Assembly: GCA_009760855.2 (NCBI GenBank)
Contig: WPIO01000052.1
Location: 1,049,001-1,113,000, forward strand
DNA from: Cristatella mucedo
Lineage: Eukaryota; Bryozoa; Phylactolaemata; Cristatellidae
DNA length: 64,000 bases
Reading direction: 5' to 3'
Shown here: positions 25,601-51,429 of the stretch, one piece after another
Layout of the letters: every line of letters starts with the position of its first letter
How positions within the stretch are numbered: position 1 is the first letter of the stretch
The notes under the pieces: generated by a model
The model's database searches: none
Told to the model about the DNA's origin: nothing
What the model saw: only the letters and a program-made list of their open reading frames with translations
Program-made: the position numbers and the translations under genes

Positions 25601-25688
25601 CTCCGCTGGCCGGAAAGACGCCAAGCAGCTTTTCGCGATAGCGTCGGTCACCAAGAGCGACTTCATACCGGTCTGGCAGCAGCGGTGA
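8832..25688 (+). CDS. Ten-exon gene: repeat-rich putative ciliary/axonemal microtubule-associated protein (SAXO/TEX45/PPP1R32-like)
   Basis: The exons I can join are 8832-9053, 16434-16588, 17232-17337, 19517-19638, 19749-19894, 20221-20317, 20889-21196, 23883-24015, 24279-24459 and 25272-25688. Successive phases (0,2,0,2,1,2,1,2,0) agree at every junction without a stop, giving about 628 residues. The product repeats two motifs. One is Ser-His/Ser-x-[FV]-x-G ([21 protein letters not shown]). The other is Thr/Ser-rich with an aromatic/Asp pair ([46 protein letters not shown]). I recognise this style from proteins that bind axonemal doublet microtubules; SVTKSDF recalls PPP1R32. No catalytic domain, signal peptide or membrane segment is seen. 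The family call is tentative; the gene itself is better supported. The last exon could instead splice on at 25684. The first intron holds a LINE B copy and several tracts. Confidence 0.65.
9075..9173 (+). repeat. (CT)n microsatellite just after exon 1
   Basis: About 90 bp of nearly pure CT, beginning 21 bases after the exon 1 donor. Confidence 0.95.
9174..10602. other. CpG-rich start of intron 1, (CT)n and (CTC)-type tracts
   Basis: GC-rich sequence continues to about 10.3 kb, with a second (CT)n at 9825-9883 and a CTC/CTCCT-rich tract at about 10365-10545. Several long open frames on both strands here are by-products of composition. No exon is supported. Confidence 0.5.
10603..11912 (-). 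mobile_element. LINE family B, 5'-truncated minus-strand copy in intron 1
   Basis: The minus strand encodes RT from [20 protein letters not shown] through [13 protein letters not shown] to the C-terminal region ([20 protein letters not shown], then [20 protein letters not shown]). The 3' end follows, with a (TTACA)n tail (plus-strand tgtaa repeats at 10605-10627). The frame is broken near 11420-11440. Nearly collinear with the 41.7-43.0 kb copy, so recent. L2/CR1-like by its YADD and [13 protein letters not shown] motifs. Confidence 0.85.
12340..12486 (-). mobile_element. tRNA-derived SINE, type T1
   Basis: Minus strand: A-box-like 'ttagcccaagggtaagatgc', B-box-like 'gtgggttcgagctctgc', then the family body (tgataaccgttaaagc...ctgtcgctatacaaac). 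The same architecture occurs at 29.1, 29.4 and 38.5 kb. Pol III-transcribed type; no tRNA cloverleaf with acceptor stem is present. Confidence 0.7.
13005..13085 (-). mobile_element. T1 SINE head fragment
   Basis: Minus strand retains 'tttggcccaggggtaagacg' and a B-box-like 'tcacgggctcgagcactgc'. The body is missing. Confidence 0.5.
14140..15195 (-). mobile_element. Old family A-like LINE relic with a 67-bp tandem duplication
   Basis: Diverged minus-strand RT remnant collinear with family A (tctccaaa...gattgga...acagacgagcc, and the later region corresponding to the domain before YADD). Many stops. At 14958-15024 and 15025-15091 a 67-bp unit is repeated almost perfectly. Confidence 0.6.
15196..16433. 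other. Intron 1, nothing recognised
   Basis: No coding or repeat family assigned before exon 2. Confidence 0.4.
16434..16588 (+). CDS. Exon 2 of axonemal-like gene
   Basis: Acceptor tttcatttag|CAC, donor CC|gtaagt, length 155, phase 0 in and 2 out. Encodes [15 protein letters not shown] then [15 protein letters not shown]. No stop in this frame, and both phases fit the neighbouring exons. Confidence 0.6.
17232..17337 (+). CDS. Exon 3 of axonemal-like gene
   Basis: Acceptor gtttagcccag|G, donor GCA|gtaagt. Phase 2 in and 0 out. Encodes [16 protein letters not shown] and [16 protein letters not shown], one of the Tyr/Asp repeat motifs. An in-frame stop just upstream fits the acceptor choice. 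Confidence 0.65.
17338..19516. other. Intron 3 with a T2 SINE relic
   Basis: A minus-strand T2 SINE fragment occupies about 18650-18778 (ctgaatctctattcaggcgc, then gggatcgagcccacgacctc on the plus strand). The rest is unassigned. Confidence 0.5.
19517..19638 (+). CDS. Exon 4 of axonemal-like gene
   Basis: Acceptor tatcttctcag|GAC, donor CA|gtaagt, phase 0 in and 2 out. Encodes [17 protein letters not shown] and [18 protein letters not shown]. Confidence 0.65.
19749..19894 (+). CDS. Exon 5 of axonemal-like gene
   Basis: Acceptor gcgtttcag|G, donor TTTAA|gtacgt, phase 2 in and 1 out. Encodes [20 protein letters not shown] and [21 protein letters not shown] (CT)n array begins about 40 bp after the donor. 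Confidence 0.7.
19935..20030 (+). repeat. (CT)n microsatellite after exon 5
   Basis: Pure CT to about 19982, then imperfect CT/CA. Starts about 40 bp inside the intron. Confidence 0.95.
20221..20317 (+). CDS. Exon 6 of axonemal-like gene
   Basis: Strong acceptor (a T-rich tract ending attcttgcag) and donor GAG AG|gtaatc, phase 1 in and 2 out. Encodes [20 protein letters not shown], again with the Thr/Asp/Tyr motif. Confidence 0.7.
20889..21196 (+). CDS. Exon 7 of axonemal-like gene
   Basis: Encodes [40 protein letters not shown] and a basic C-terminal stretch ending SARQRS. Donor C|gtaagc gives phase 1. The acceptor is chosen by phase: AG at 20887-20888 or 20893-20894 fits exon 6, while the better-looking cag at 20880 would be out of phase. 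Confidence 0.65.
21197..23882. other. Intron 7: LINE tail relics and (TA)n arrays
   Basis: Family A-type 3' ends in minus orientation at about 21262-21350 (agcgccctaagagatctgaa) and 22055-22116, and another degraded tail at about 23185-23265. (TA)n at 22577-22605 and 22790-22865; a pyrimidine-rich stretch at 23400-23560. No exon is supported between 21196 and 23883. Confidence 0.5.
23883..24015 (+). CDS. Exon 8 of axonemal-like gene
   Basis: Acceptor tttcagttttcag|CG, donor ACAAG|gtagcc. In the phase-matched frame (1 in, 2 out) it reads [20 protein letters not shown], which resembles the SH-x-x-x-G motif of exons 1 and 10. A second open frame ([20 protein letters not shown]) would join exon 10 directly but does not match exon 7. 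Confidence 0.5.
24279..24459 (+). CDS. Exon 9 of axonemal-like gene, 3' part LINE-derived
   Basis: Acceptor gcttcttag|C, donor TTCAAG|gtaatt, phase 2 in and 0 out, fitting both neighbours. It starts [20 protein letters not shown] and ends [14 protein letters not shown]. That ending closely parallels the LINE family A motif DLHWLPVKQRIDFK at protein and DNA level, so the exon's donor appears to lie in captured LINE sequence. Confidence 0.5.
24600..24805 (-). mobile_element. SINE type T2 with internal (TA)n
   Basis: Plus strand begins 'tataatttatttgtatagcg' and continues to 'caatt', a (TA)n at 24642-24664 and a second copy of the tail (tatagcgcctaaagaatctc). Then the body with a degenerate B box (ggggctcggcccccatcgat) and a degenerate A box. 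The doubled tail suggests one element inserted at the end of another. Confidence 0.6.
24840..24852 (+). repeat. Poly-G tract
   Basis: Uninterrupted G run just after the T2 SINE. Confidence 0.9.
25272..25688 (+). CDS. Exon 10 of axonemal-like gene, last exon seen
   Basis: Acceptor gctctccgcag|GAG. 138 codons run to a TGA at 25686-25688. Encodes [44 protein letters not shown] and [15 protein letters not shown]. The stop overlaps a perfect donor (CG|GTGAGT, cut after 25684), so a further exon is possible. Confidence 0.7.
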   Translation, partial: ENYRNWSTLGAEDGAIQTQSRALKLEALKRLKSGRRSHYVLGYARVDHGTTSQGTFQGKPKDDGSTPAAGRSETDPGVEWRHMAASDNTADHLADNQPASKMESLAAQEISAGRKDAKQLFAIASVTKSDFIPVWQQR

Positions 25689-28196
25689 GTTCGCGAGCTC
25701 GCTTATGGCGGCCGTATTCGCTGCTCGAGACGAAGCGATCTGTTGTCGCCATATCAGCTCGTTGAGTCGAACAAGAGGGCGAAAAAGGACAAAAAGGCCG
25801 CCGCTTGCTGCGGCGTTTGAATGCCGTCGAGCTTGTCGGATCCGCGGATCGCTCGCGCCAGCTGCCCCCAAGCGAGAATCTCTACTCCGATCGCATCGGG
25901 CGCCACGAAATGCGGCATCATCCTCTGTTCATGCGCTAGCGCGTATCCAGGCTTCGAATGCAGGTGGACGACTTATAAATGGGTTCTGCTAGGCAGCGTG
26001 CCTATCGTGGCCCAATTCTCCATAACGTTAACCGCAAAAGCAGCTGGCGTCGAATTCACGCTCTCAATGCCACGAAATGCCGATGTAAAACAGAGAATGA
26101 GCAAATCACTCGTTCATCTTGCAAAAGAGGCGCCAAGGTATGTGTCCTAATGAGCCGTCAGCTGAAAGAGGGGCCCGGCAGCCTTGCCCCCGTGGGCGCC
26201 TGGAGCGGAAGTCGACGCGTCTCAGTGAACGAACCGCCGAAGAAATGCTTAATGCTTAGCCTCTTGCACTCGATCGAAATCTGAATTTAAGTTCCGGTGG
26301 AAGTGCTACATCCATGTTTCTTCGCGGTGAGCTTTCCGGTGCTGGTCGGTATAGGACAAGCTGCTGCACATCCGGCGGCGAGCCAAGATCGCGGACCAGC
26401 CGTCAGAAATTCGCCGCAGCTGCGGTTTATTTCCCTCCTGTCAGTCGGCGTTTGCCAGCCCGCCAGTGCGCTCTCGCCAACATTGCTGCTGCTAGTGGAT
26501 TCGCTTGCCAAATCAGTTAGGAATGCAGCCGCACCATCGCTCGGCAAATCCTCAAAATCCTCGAGCACCGCTGACTGACAGGCGCTTACCCACCGCCGCA
26601 TAGGCCCCCCCCCCGCCGCCTCGAGGATAACACCGGAAGCCACGTCGTTTGCAGATTGACGGCCGCACAATTGAAGCAGCATGACGCTAGCTTGAAAAGC
26701 TCCAGAAAACCTCAGGCCAGCACTCACTTCTTCCACACTGACACTTCCGGAGGTGAGGCGGCAGTGCAGCACCGGCTCTGATATCAGCAGCGGGCAGGTG
26801 GCAGCCACCGCAGTGGCATCCCTTGAGTCGCTGACTCGCTGTGCCGCTACGTGCCCGAGTCGCTAGCTAGGTGCCGGCCGAGTTCAATTCCAGAGCATGC
26901 GTGTGTAAGCCTGTCGACGCAATTTCTTTCAGGCAATAACTACCAAACGACGGCTGCCGCAAGTTTTATCAAACCGGAGCTTATGTCAGGTAGGAGTTGC
27001 CATCATCTATGGCCTGCATCCACATTCAGCTATATATTGGCTCGAGTGGAATAATAATAATAGCTACTAACAGCGAAGTCCATCTTAATAGCAATGAACA
27101 GCACACAGGTGAATGAAGCGAGATCGGCTTAGCTCTTTTTAGCTAAACAACGACTGGGAGAAAGAGAGCGCTAGAAAAAGAGAGGCGCAGAGAGGCGAGT
27201 GGGGGAAAGAGCCTGAGCAAAACGAAATGAGAATTAGCAGAGCGAGAAAAGTAAAAACGAAAAGTCAAAGGAGAGGCAAAGAAGTGGATGAAATTAAACT
27301 GGCGAGCTATAATGATCAAAACGGGGCTTCACTGTAGTAGTCTGATTAAAATGAGCGCGTGCATTCATCGATTTCAAGCCCTTAAGTATCATCGCATTGC
27401 TTGCAGTTGCTTCTTTTGCTCTAGGCAAAGTGTATCTATGAGCGACAACGAAATGTTACTGCAACGGAAGCAAGCAATTGACATGCAAAGCACCGAAAAA
27501 ACGCATCGATCCGAATCGATAGTGCGACGCAAGATTTGCTCAAGACTCAAGCATTACTAAAGTGCCCCCGGATCTTTCGAGGAGCGATGTGGGCGTGAGC
27601 AGTAAATGATCGCTGGCCGATGTAAGCGCAGCTTCCAGAACTTGTCAAATAACTCTGCAATCAGCCTTCTGCGGCTGCAGTGCTCTGCTCGCGAAGCAGC
27701 TGGACAATACCTCGTGCACGACGCATTTCCGGCTGCCGCGTTCAAGTGCCCAAAACTAAACTTCCATGCTGCTCGCTCAAAAAAATGTCCACGTGATGCT
27801 TCCTTGACACGACCTTGACAGCTTCGCGAAATGCTGACAGCCTGGACGACGAAGTTCGTGCATGTTTTCGGTCTCGACATTTCTGCCGTTTGTGAATCGG
27901 CAACTCAATTTGACATTACGAATGAAGAATCGCACGTTCTTCATAAAGCTTGCGTCGCATGTTCCGAGCTCTAAGTATGATGCATTAAATGGCCGCAGTT
28001 CCCCACCCTATCTTGCTAGAATGGAGCTGGCTGAATAAGCAATGTTGTCATTCGCAGTTCTTATGATGGTTTCTTAAAGTTCTCAGAGAGTGCTTTTCAT
28101 CCTATTCGTAGATTCCTGGAATCCCAATTCTTCACCCAACTCTTTGGCTTGTAGTCTCTTGACAGTGCAGGTTTGCCTGAAAAGGTAAGATAAGGA
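25689..28196. other. Intergenic sequence between convergent genes
   Basis: A 173-codon minus frame at 26287-26808 and several plus frames exist, but none has a recognisable domain or matching splice phase. No polyadenylation site could be assigned with confidence. Confidence 0.4.
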
Positions 28197-28227
28197 ATAA
28201 TCCGTATCGCTGTCACACGGACGTTGG

Positions 28228-28324
<97 letters not shown>

Positions 28325-28353
28325 AACGTCCGTGTGACAGCGATACGGATTAT
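28197..28353. repeat. Perfect 33-bp inverted repeat flanking (TA)n: long palindrome
   Basis: 28197-28229 and 28321-28353 are exact reverse complements (33 of 33). The roughly 90 bp between them is (TA)n interrupted only by 'tttttg' near 28285. The whole unit can fold into a hairpin or cruciform. A palindromic (foldback) MITE is one explanation; no flanking target duplication beyond the palindrome is obvious. Confidence 0.9.
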
Positions 28354-29110
28354 AATTCATTTGTATCCAGGCAGTTTAGTTTTGCTCAGCTCGGACGTGG
28401 AGAGATCGTAACGTAAAGAGCGAAGACGAACTTACCTGCGCGTAGCTTCAAGGTGATAAGGTCATGGCTCGAAGCGCTACCTGTTCATTGTAGCCTGCAT
28501 CAAGTACCCTAATGTAACATGTGCGTGTCGTTATTGTAGACCAGTCTATTCCGTAGCCGCAGAGAGGAATGCGTACAGAACCAGTCATAGTGTTCACCAG
28601 ACTTGGAAGCCCATTGACATTACCGAAGTTCACAGCGAAACCGACTATCTCTTGTCCGCCTAAACATAGATTTTGACCTACCCGATTTCCTAACCGTTTT
28701 AATTCAGAAACCGCTGATAATCACCATAGGCCTGTGGCTCCTATTAATAAAAAACTAATAATATTGTTCCTTGCATAAAGGGTACCTTGCTAAGAGAACC
28801 CAATCTCTCTAGAGATACTTTAGACTATTAAAGAGCACACCGGGCACTTGCAATTCGGAGCACCAGAGGCAAGATTTCTTGCAGCGTATTTTTTACTACG
28901 AGCAACGAGCCACCACGGTTTACAAAGGGTACGTTGGCACCATGGATATAGTAATTGGTACAAGGCGTACAGCGGCCGAGGATATATCAGAAATAGAAAA
29001 AGAAGACCGGCAGACCCGGTCAACATTGGACCGACGCTAACGGTGCGACGGCGGCTGGGCCGGACCGCCGGACATGGCCAAGCCCGATGTGCCAACTCAT
29101 GTTCATTAAG
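28354..29110. other. Intergenic; degraded LINE tail
   Basis: A family A-type tail in minus orientation lies at about 28760-28832 (ctaagagaacccaatctctc). Otherwise nothing recognised. Confidence 0.4.
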
Positions 29111-29265
29111 GGCCACTATACCTCAGGAGGTAAAGCGCTCGCTCTTTATGACCGAGGTTGTGGGTTCGAATCCTGCAATTGGCGACCGTTTATTGCCAAC
29201 TGCGCACGGTGGCGATAGCCGTTAAGGCACTTCTACCACTGCGTGAAACGAGGCTGTTAAATTAG
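29111..29265 (+). mobile_element. tRNA-derived SINE, type T1
   Basis: A-box-like 'acctcaggaggtaaagcgc', B-box 'gtgggttcgaatcctgc', then the T1 body (gcgaccgtttattgcc...gatagccgttaaggcac) and end (gaaacgaggctgttaaatta). Confidence 0.75.
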
Positions 29266-29360
29266 CTAAAAAGATTTCTCCCCATCTACGATCGGCTGTC
29301 TCCTGCAAAGTCAAGGTCTGGCCCCATTGGCTTAATCCTGGCCTTGTCCCTGAATGTTGA

Positions 29361-29530
29361 GCCGTAATGGCTCACTAGATAAGTTGGTTGCTTTTCACGA
29401 TCTCGGTCCCGAGGTCGTGGGCTCAAATCCTGTGGTAAGTGATCCTTTATCACCACTGCAAGCGGCGGTGACAACCGTAAAGGCTCTTCTGTCGCTGTAC
29501 AAAAGAGGCTGTTGAATCAGCTGGTCTTTT
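29361..29530 (+). mobile_element. tRNA-derived SINE, type T1 (second, head-to-tail)
   Basis: A-box-like 'aatggctcactagataagtt', B-box 'gtgggctcaaatcctg', then the T1 body 'agcggcggtgacaaccgtaa', ending 'gaggctgttgaatcagctgg'. It lies about 100 bp downstream of the previous T1 copy in the same orientation. Confidence 0.75.
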
Positions 29531-30991
29531 TTTAAAGTAAACATGCAGTAAGTGGTCATAGTGGTCGAGATGGCGAGAATCGTCGGTAGATCGCTTCAGT
29601 TCGTCGCAGCCGTTGTTGGTCATCGTGCCACCTCGGTTGTTTGCCCAGCTTTCGAGTTAAGAACCAAGTTCACCCATTGCGTTTCGCATGCTCGATGCCT
29701 CGGCTAAACAGGTCGATATCCGAAGCAGTAGCCACCGAATCGGCATCTGCGAGCCAATGTCGCGAAAAGCAGTGCTCTCCAAGGGTAGTTTTGCCCCAAA
29801 ATGGAATGGACATGGCATGACCTCGGAAATGTTCCCACGAGTTGGAATTGGCAGCAGTGTGGCTTTTAGCTTGGTCATGCATAATAGGCTAGCCTAGATT
29901 CGTCTGCATGCCTGAAGGAAAACTTTACTGGAAAAAGTCTCGCCTTCGCTAGGCAAAGCAGACACTCTTCGCGGATTCATCTCACAGATCGCGAACAGCT
30001 GCATCAGGGATGCTGTCACTCAGGTGGCGCCATCTTTTTCGAACACAGTTTGCTCTATCCTGCAGACGGAAAAATGTACTGCACACGAAGCTTGGTGCTA
30101 CTTGACCGGTGCACGTGGCCCAAAATTCAAATCGCTTCCCAGAGCTTTCACGCAGTTTGCTATTCCGTCCATTTTCTGGGTCGGTTGTGCTTCACAGCCT
30201 GGATTCATTTCCGGCTAGGCGAGCCAACGAAGTCGGCCCGAGCATACCTCTATGTCAAAACCGGTCGGTGCAAGTATGGAGAAACATGTGTGCTCCATAC
30301 AATTTTGCTCCACACGATTCGGTGGTCAGTAGCCAGGCTATGAGCTACGTGGGTGACGAGGATTGACCACACCACCCAGCAAATTCGACAGCAGGTTACT
30401 AGGAGAGCTTGCCAAGTAGGCAAACGGAAAACAAAACCTGTTTTGTCTATCCACTGGGGTACATTTGCGACCTTCAAGATAACAAAACTCGGAGGCTTTT
30501 CACAATGGATGACTAGCGATAAGCCACTTCAGTACGCCTTAGAGATTTACACAATCGCGCCGGTTTTGAGCAGGCGAACGCGGCAGAAAAAGAGAGGGAG
30601 AGAGAAAGAGAACGTGGAAGACCCTGCCGAAGAAGTGGCCGGCACGTCAGGTTACACCTGGCTGCACAAGCAGACCGCGACCGCTTGCCGGCTCGGTCCG
30701 GTGCAACGAAGCCAACGCACGGGTCGTCTCACATCCGGCTAACAAAGCCACCGCCCGATCGGCTGCCTGGCAACAAATCCTAGTGCGATTTGAAAATGGA
30801 ATGTTCGAAGGTGACTGCTTGCGTTCGTCGACGTCCCATCCACCACTTGACATCAGGGCTTCCTCACGTTCGCGAATGCCAGCCGCTCAGCTTCCTGCTC
30901 CGAGCTGCTCGGCTTCAAAGAACCGCACGAGCTGTCTTCGTCATCGTCATCGACATCGCCCCAGGAGGCTGGCAGCAGCAGCCGCAGTCGC
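29531..30991. other. Downstream region of the Dispatched gene; nothing else recognised
   Basis: This should contain the 3' UTR of the minus-strand gene. Frames such as 30353-30742 (+) carry no recognised domain. Confidence 0.4.
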
Positions 30992-48021
<17,030 letters not shown>

Positions 48022-48640
48022 GCTCGCGTGTCCCCTTGCCGGATGCCGATTCGCAAGGCATGCCGTGGCCGCCCGCTACCGATGCACGGTACGCGAGCAC
48101 CTACCAGCTAAACATAACAGGGGCAGCACGTCAACCGGTGAGAGCAGCTCGTCGAAATCGGCACACTGTCATCACGGCGTAGAGGCTGACAGGCCCAGGG
48201 TGGCCCCGTCCAGAGCCGAAACGAATGAAGTCCATCTGTGGCCATGCCGAGGTCGTCACCACTCGCTGGGGTCACGAGGTCAGACGCCGAGGGACGACCA
48301 GTCGCAGGGCGGCCGGTGCTGGCACGCCTCCGGCACCAGCCTAACGCAGGCACACGCGGACGGAGGAGGGAGAGGCCTCCGCCCTAGAAGGAAAAGTTGG
48401 CGCCGTCAGCAGCGCCTCGAGGCAATAGGTATGCAGAAAAAAGTTTGCCTAGAAAATGAGGCAGGCACACGAGAAGGCATAGGATCAAGAGCTCGCTGAA
48501 GCTCAAATCAAAGATGAAGATGAAATCAAAGAAGCTCAAGTCAAGAGATGCCATCGTGGCGGCGTCGATCAATCGCCATCGAGCTCCTTCAGTTGCCGTG
48601 CTCCGAAAGCTGGGAGCTCACTGCCCACTGACGCCACCCT
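48022..48640. promoter_or_regulatory. disp: GC-rich region upstream of the Dispatched start
   Basis: CpG-containing sequence upstream of ATG 48021 (minus strand), the expected position of the promoter or 5' UTR. Inferred from position and composition only; no TATA or initiator element is distinct. Confidence 0.3.
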
Positions 48641-49115
48641 GACATCGCCTGATTTGAAAAGAAGCTGAAAACCTATCTGCTCCACGCTGCCTTTGCTCTG
48701 TCCGAGTACATTGTGCTTCCTTTGGTGGCGCTGGCTGTGCATCATGAAACTGCTGCTGAAATCACGACTCGGTGTGACTGGGCAGTGCTGCTATGCGGCC
48801 GTGGCCCAGTGGGTCTGTCTTTTGTCTGTGTGCATTGTTTGAACGTGATCGATTGGGTGAGTGGTGCTGGTCAGGGGGGGGGGTTGGTAGAGAGGGAGTC
48901 CGACTTACCAGCGGCCGTGGGTCTTTTGCATGCATGTCTTGGCACGATAGTCGGCGCGAGCTATCGCATGCTTGCCTAGGCAGGATACCTTAACCTTTGC
49001 TATTCTTTACTGTTTCTTGCATCCCACCTAGCGATTTGTAAAGAGCCTGATAAGAGATTATTTTTTATCTTAAGGTGCCATACAAAAGACTTAAAAGCAT
49101 TATTGTTATTATTTG
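48640..49115 (+). mobile_element. Old LINE 3' end relic
   Basis: Plus strand reads DLKKKLKTYLLHAAFALSEY-like, the typical LINE C-terminal end, then a 3' UTR and the tail 'gagcctgataagagatta' ... (ATT)n. Related to, but diverged from, families A and B. Confidence 0.55.
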
Positions 49116-49404
49116 CAATTGGACATCGGAGGAGCATCGGCAGGACGTCCTCGCGAAGTGACGATCAAGGTGCTGAACTAGCCATTCGGCGCACATGCTT
49201 TAGTCGATAAGCATGCATGGCTTTCTAACCACCTAATATGCAATATGGCATCCCGAGTGCAGATTTCTCAAGAGTTAGGCTTTTTAGGTCACAGCTGGCA
49301 TGGTCTATCGGCAAACATGGGACGCAGCAAGCTTTGCGTCGACTTGAGAGCAGGCAGAACATCCGCAAGTGTGGAGGCGGCGCTCTTGATCTGGCCATGC
49401 ACAC

Positions 49405-49552
49405 GCGATGAGGGTTGGTCCAGCAGCTAAGGTGCTCACCCCGACCAAGGCCTGGCTGAGGTCGTGAGCTCGAGCCAAGAGGCACATATGAAGCTCCTGA
49501 ATAGAGATTAAGTCCTCTTGGGGCGCTATAAAAACGAATTATTTTTTTTTTC
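49405..49552 (+). mobile_element. SINE type T2 with T-rich tail
   Basis: Head 'ttggtccagcagctaaggtgc', B-box region 'gaggtcgtgagctcgagcc', then 'cctgaatagagattaagtcc', 'ggggcgctataaaaacgaatt' and T(10). Its last ~45 bp parallels the 3' end of LINE family A. Confidence 0.7.
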
Positions 49553-50790
49553 CTTCGGAATGGCAGCAAGCGGCCCCACCTATTTAAGCCTCCCCCCAAG
49601 AGCTTTTGGCTGTTCCAGCATTACTGGCAGTCCACTGCGCAAGCGCTGACTTCGACTTGCACCCTGATACGCTCGCGAAACGCCCCATCGCCGGCAACAG
49701 CAGCAGTGCAAGGCCCTGCTGCACCGCATCGGCGCCCAGCGCTGAAGCGTCGCTCAAAGCTGCTTGGCTTGCTACCGCCACGCACTAAACTGCAGGGGGG
49801 CTTTCCGGTGAGCACTGCAACAACCATTTGCTGCTTGATGAAGTGACAAGGCATCCTAGCCGGCCTTCTCATCTTTACGGCAGCCAGCGCACAGCGCAAT
49901 TGCAGCTCACAAGGCTGATGCAGACGACATTTGCTCCACGGGGGGGGGGGAGGGGGGCAGCGCAGCGCTCGCTGGTCCATCGGGCTGCACGCATAGTCGG
50001 CAGCGCCACGGCCGACGATGCACGGCCGATCTAGCGGCTGAGCGTTCGGCGGCCTCCGGCTGGCTTTCACAGCAGCACGAGCAGTAGACACGCTTCGACG
50101 GGTGCGTGCGATAGCGCAGGCGTCCTGCTTTTGCTATGCAGGACGTGAATAAGAGCCGAAACTCACGCATTGTGCGCCGGTCGCAATCCGATATGCAAGC
50201 GCAGCCGTGACCGAAGCTTGCGAAGCAGTTGGCACTCGTGACTGGCCTTCCTCAGCCACCACGATTCCGGGTATTGGCATGACAGACAGCCGTGGGTGCT
50301 TCTGAGCTTCCGCGTGGCAGCTAGGGCTCTGCTGGCTACTTCCTGCATGAGTTGACGCTAGCAGGTATCGACAGCCTCACACCCAGAAGCTGCACGCTCC
50401 TAAGCACAGGGCTCGACATTGCACTTGCACAGCCATCGTGCCTAGCTTGTAACGTGTACACCAGAGCTTCGTGCTCTCTAAGTGGCGAATTTGCTAAACT
50501 AAATAGGGGCCCAACAAAACGTCATCTTAGCAGGGACCAGAGCTGTCGACACGAGGCCAACTATGGCGGCAGCAGATCCAGCGTTCTGCTCCCACCCAAG
50601 CTGCCCTTGCTCTAGAGGCAGTCACTGGGATATTCCAGACCACAGTGATGCTCTCTATTAACAGGTGGCTATAAGAAAATTCGACTGCTATTCAATACCT
50701 CCAGTGGACTTAGCAGCAGTTTTCTGCTAACCTGATTGCAAGACATTAGGCAAAGAAATAGAAACTTAAGGAAGCTACACTCAGGCACAA
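49553..50790. other. No gene recognised
   Basis: GC-rich 49.6-50.3 kb with open frames on both strands (for example a minus frame at 49621-50091) but no recognisable domain or splice pairing. Poly-G at 49940-49949. Confidence 0.4.
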
Positions 50791-50974
50791 ATGGATCCTC
50801 CCAGAATGGCTGCCACTGCTGTGGCTGTAAATTCGTTGGGATAATAAGAGAGTTTTCAGCGATGCCAGACATGCCAAAACTATGCAAAACATATGAAACT
50901 ATTTATTGATGGTCAAAAACAAACAAGCAAACATGCTGTTGGCATGTGTGTGTGTGTGTGTGTGTATGTGTGTG

Positions 50975-51027
<53 letters not shown>

Positions 51028-51410
51028 GTGTGTGTGTGTAGCCTGACGTCATCCTACCACAATTCTGTATGACCTCCCTTGTCTGGGCAGACATAAAAGC
51101 CACACGCTCCTACATCATCTCTGCTGCTGTAGCTCATTCCACTGAGCTTCAGCTTTATTGTAAAGGTCGGCTACGGGTGTAGGCCGAACACTCCAAGTAA
51201 GCCTCCGGTCAATATTGTTCCACGCTCATTGTATGGGGTTCAAATCAGGCGACTGGCTGAAGTGCTGCATCAGCACCAAACAAGGATTCGTCAAAAAGTA
51301 CTTCACTTGACCTGGCAGTGTGTGGGGGTCCGTTATCTTTCTGCCAAATGTTAACAACCCCTAAGCAGAGTATTTGAGCAATGAAACTATTAATTCGACC
51401 AAAGTAGTTT
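50791..51410 (-). mobile_element. Tc1/mariner transposase relic, 3' half
   Basis: Minus strand: INSFIAQILCLGVVN, WQKDNGPPHTA (DNAPCHTA-type motif), QHFSQSPDLNPIQ (the SPDLNPIE motif with its final acidic residue lost), AQWNELQQQ and REVIQNCGRMTSGY. Stops and frameshifts are present. The DDE/D catalytic core is incomplete. A (GT)n array interrupts its 3' side at 50945-51039. Confidence 0.75.
50945..51039 (+). repeat. (GT)n microsatellite
   Basis: About 95 bp of GT with TA and TT interruptions. Confidence 0.95.
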
Positions 51411-51429
51411 TCACAAATCCTAGTTTGGT

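Noticed and set aside
26287-26808. 173-codon minus-strand frame
   Set aside because: No recognisable domain, no matching splice partners, and a comparable frame exists on the other strand. Left as unsupported.
29111-29190. tRNA gene
   Set aside because: Good A and B boxes, but no complementary acceptor stem, and the sequence continues into the body shared with other T1 copies, so it is a SINE. Same for 29361, 38521 and 12486.
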